This document shows, piece after piece, positions 6,171-7,503 of a stretch of DNA of 7,503 bases. The stretch is taken from NCBI GenBank assembly GCA_016870695.1, contig VGAV01000107.1, forward strand, positions 1 through 7,503, given 5' to 3'. The first letter of the stretch is position 1. Every line of letters begins with the position of its first letter. A program made the position numbers and the translations under genes. The notes beneath the pieces were generated by a model. The model was not told the DNA's origin. It worked only from the letters and a program-made list of their open reading frames with translations, and made no database searches. Origin of the DNA: Actinomycetota bacterium (GTDB lineage Bacteria > Actinomycetota > Actinomycetes > Actinomycetales > Microbacteriaceae).

Positions 6171-7021
6171 CACCACTCCTCCTCTCCGGCGAGCTCGTCG
6201 GGACGCAGTCCCGACACCCCGCGCCGCAGCACCGTGATGTCCGCTGAGACGGTGTTGGCGCGGACGTCGACGAAGCTGCCGGCCAGGGTCCCGGTGGAGC
6301 CGGTCCAGCTGGTGGGACCCGAGCCGGAACGAACGGTCCCATCGATCTGCACGCGGCCGCTGACGGAGCGGGCGACGTAGGTGGCGGGGAGCTCTCGGTC
6401 CAGGCGGATCGTCGCAGTGCCGTTGACCGAGTTGAGGCTGATGGACTGGACGGGCCCGGTCGAGTCGACGAGCATCGCGCCCGAGACGGTGTCGATGGAG
6501 GCTTTGGTGACAGCGCCCGTGGCGGCCACGTCTCCGGAGACGCTGTTGGCGCTGAGGGCGCCCTCGAGCTCGCGCACGTGCACGTCGCCGGAGACGGCGT
6601 TCAAGCCGACGTCCCCGACCAGCCCATCGACGATGATGTCGCCGGAGACGGTGTTGAGCTTCGCGTCGGACCGCAGTCCCGCGACGAGGGCGCTCGCGCT
6701 GACCACGCCAAGCGTGAGAACCACGCTGCGGGGCACGGCGATGCTGATCTCGGCCTTGGGTCCGCCGGAGCCGAAGTTCCGGAACACCTCGAGGAAGTTG
6801 TCCCACCGCAGCTGCGGGTGGTCGATCTCGAGCTTGTCGCCGGTCATCTCGATGCGGAGGTCCTTGACCGTCACGTTGTGCACCTCGATGCGCGCGCCCG
6901 GGTCATCGTGCGCGACGATGTCGACCTGTCCTCCGACGAGGCCGATCTTCATCTCGCGCACCGTCTCGAGGTCGATGACCCGCGTCTCGCCCGGTCGGAC
7001 GATCCACTTCTCCAGACTCAT
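6170..7021 (-). CDS. DUF4097 family beta-repeat protein
   Basis: This 283-residue protein lacks a signal peptide or membrane segment, so it is probably cytoplasmic. Its core is a run of degenerate rungs with consensus N-(T/S/A)-V-S-G-D-(V/I): NTVSGDI (123), NAVSGDV (141), NSVSGDV (159), DTVSGAM (177), NSVNGTA (197), RSVSGRV (218) and NTVSADI (256). GVVSASA at 105 looks like an earlier rung. The spacing is exactly 18 residues for the first steps, then 20-21. This is the expected pattern of a right-handed beta-solenoid, as in DUF4097/adhesin-like repeat proteins. The N-terminal 90 residues have a different, all-beta look (MSLEKWIVRPGETRVIDL). The ATG at 7021 is preferred over the one at 7057: AGGAG lies seven bases upstream, and 7057 falls upstream of the predicted transcription start. 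Pairing with a PadR regulator is common for this family; the function is unknown. Confidence 0.9.
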   Translation of the reverse strand: MSLEKWIVRPGETRVIDLETVREMKIGLVGGQVDIVAHDDPGARIEVHNVTVKDLRIEMTGDKLEIDHPQLRWDNFLEVFRNFGSGGPKAEISIAVPRSVVLTLGVVSASALVAGLRSDAKLNTVSGDIIVDGLVGDVGLNAVSGDVHVRELEGALSANSVSGDVAATGAVTKASIDTVSGAMLVDSTGPVQSISLNSVNGTATIRLDRELPATYVARSVSGRVQIDGTVRSGSGPTSWTGSTGTLAGSFVDVRANTVSADITVLRRGVSGLRPDELAGEEEW

Positions 7022-7035
7022 GCCTTCTCTCCTTT

Positions 7036-7077
7036 CGCGATATATCGCGTTGCGCACGAGTATCGCGATATATCGCG
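7036..7077. promoter_or_regulatory. Two identical palindromic operators (PadR candidates)
   Basis: The perfect palindrome CGCGATATATCGCG occurs at 7036-7049 and 7064-7077, with centres 28 bp apart. The upstream copy overlaps a second palindrome, TATCGCGATA (7061-7070). The upstream site lies inside the promoter spacer and touches the last base of the -10. The downstream site begins just past the expected transcription start. AT-rich islands of this kind stand out in the GC-rich surroundings. Binding by the PadR protein of the same operon is inferred. Confidence 0.82.
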
Positions 7078-7087
7078 TCTACGTCAA
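7051..7087 (-). promoter_or_regulatory. Promoter of the DUF4097-padR operon
   Basis: On the minus strand the -35 TTGACG (7087-7082, 5/6 match) is followed after 17 bp by the -10 GATACT (7064-7059, 4/6 match). This is the best sigma-70-type promoter in the window. The expected start of transcription is near 7051, giving a leader of about 30 bases with the AGGAG Shine-Dalgarno site. Bound operators would block polymerase at both spacer and start point. Confidence 0.72.
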
Positions 7088-7299
7088 GAGCCCGGCAGGA
7101 AGAGGGAACGCGGAGGGCGCAGCGCCCCCGCAGGAGCGCCGCGCCTTCAGCTTGGCGGGTGGCCTTTCACCCGTCGACGACCCTGATTTCGCCCGCGTCG
7201 GGGATGTCACGGCGAGTCGGGTCGTCGCGCCGTGTCAACCCGGATGAGCGGCCCGGGCGACGGTCCTACGGTCGAGGCATCCATTGAGAGGAGACGACG
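7088..7299. other. Divergent intergenic spacer, no gene seen
   Basis: No convincing coding region is present on either strand. A GC-rich stem lies at 7110-7131: GCGGAGGGCG pairs with CGCCCCCGC with one bulged A. A 6-bp inverted repeat CGGGTG/CACCCG flanks a GCCTTT loop near 7160. Neither has a U-tract. A weak promoter for the rightmost gene may be ATGAGC (7244-7249), 17 bp, TACGGT (7267-7272). Confidence 0.5.
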
Positions 7300-7503
7300 A
7301 TGCCCGACGGGAGAGGCTCGAACAGCCTGAAGGACCCCGACCTGTACGAGAAGCTGCGTGAGCAGGGCGACTCGAAGGAGAAGGCCGCGCGCATCTCGAA
7401 CGCCGCCGCCGCGCAGGGGCGGGACAAGGTCGGCGAACGCGGCGGGCACGCCGAGGACTACGAGGACCGCACCGTCGACGAGCTGAAGAAGCGCGCCAAG
7501 GAG
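7300..7503 (+). CDS. DUF7218 / Rho N-terminal-like small protein, 3' end missing
   Basis: The first 68 residues are present, and the gene continues beyond the right edge. It starts MPDGRGSNSLKDPDLYEKLR, then KEKAARISNAAAAQGRD, a Gly/His-rich link and DYEDRTVDELKKRAKE. The last segment is the beginning of a Rho termination factor N-terminal (SAP-like) helix pair, which normally continues with a Gly-Ser-Lys-Leu motif. Proteins of this layout are small, soluble and common in actinobacteria. Nucleic acid binding is suggested by the Rho-N motif but not shown. The ATG at 7300 has AGGAG six bases upstream, which settles the start. The gene is divergent from the DUF4097-padR operon; no operator copy lies near it. 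Confidence 0.85.
   Translation, partial: MPDGRGSNSLKDPDLYEKLREQGDSKEKAARISNAAAAQGRDKVGERGGHAEDYEDRTVDELKKRAKE

Noticed and set aside
6529..6660. Repeated CCGGAGAC-type palindromic words, possible operator array
   Set aside because: The 54-bp spacing and the sequence are explained by the codons of the VSGD protein repeats.
7110..7131. GC-rich hairpin, possible terminator
   Set aside because: No U-tract, and it lies between two divergent genes where no terminator is needed.
7233..7238. Perfect TTGACA on the minus strand
   Set aside because: No acceptable -10 lies 15-19 bp downstream, and no minus-strand gene starts nearby; the operon promoter at 7051-7087 is better.
6381..7247. 288-codon plus-strand frame opposite DUF4097
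   Set aside because: Antisense of the repeat protein. It crosses the promoter and operators of the opposite strand and has Ser/Thr/Arg-biased composition.
1..7503. CRISPR arrays, tRNA/rRNA genes, insertion sequences, phage or defence genes
   Set aside because: I saw no regularly spaced repeats of CRISPR type, no tRNA cloverleaf, no transposase motif and no known defence domain; all larger segments are accounted for by ordinary genes.

Overview
This is a high-GC (roughly 70%) chromosomal segment with actinobacterial features: GC-rich third codon positions, a DUF3073 protein, TANNNT-type -10 elements directly in front of start codons, and a Rho-N/DUF7218-type small protein. Protein style and the recurring heptamer GGATGCC suggest Microbacteriaceae, probably Microbacterium or a close relative. 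This is inferred from recall, not from a search.

Left part (1-4623). An unrecognised protein gene on the minus strand runs off the left edge. It is divergent from purM across about 205 bp. purM (GTG start, apparently leaderless) is followed 6 bp later by purF. purF ends in a TTGA overlap with a CynX/NimT-type major facilitator transporter. purM and purF encode two steps of de novo purine synthesis, and the transporter is probably co-translated with them. A hairpin lies between the transporter and the next, convergent gene.

Middle (4734-5561). A 60-residue DUF3073 protein (minus strand) and a universal stress protein (plus strand) are transcribed divergently from a 141-bp shared spacer. DUF3073 genes commonly sit beside purF/purM in actinobacteria, so this is a conserved neighbourhood with some rearrangement.

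Right part (5565-7503). A two-gene minus-strand operon encodes a DUF4097 beta-repeat protein followed by a PadR regulator (1-base overlap). In front of it is a well-formed promoter (TTGACG, 17 bp, GATACT) with two identical perfect 14-bp palindromes, one inside the spacer and one just past the expected transcription start. This looks like an autoregulated PadR switch. A divergent small protein gene of the DUF7218/Rho-N type starts at 7300 and runs off the right edge.

Most of the window is housekeeping sequence. The items most worth a second look are the twin PadR-type operators, the E. coli-type PurF placed after purM in an actinobacterial setting, and the excess of the GGATGCC heptamer. I see no wholly new multi-gene system.
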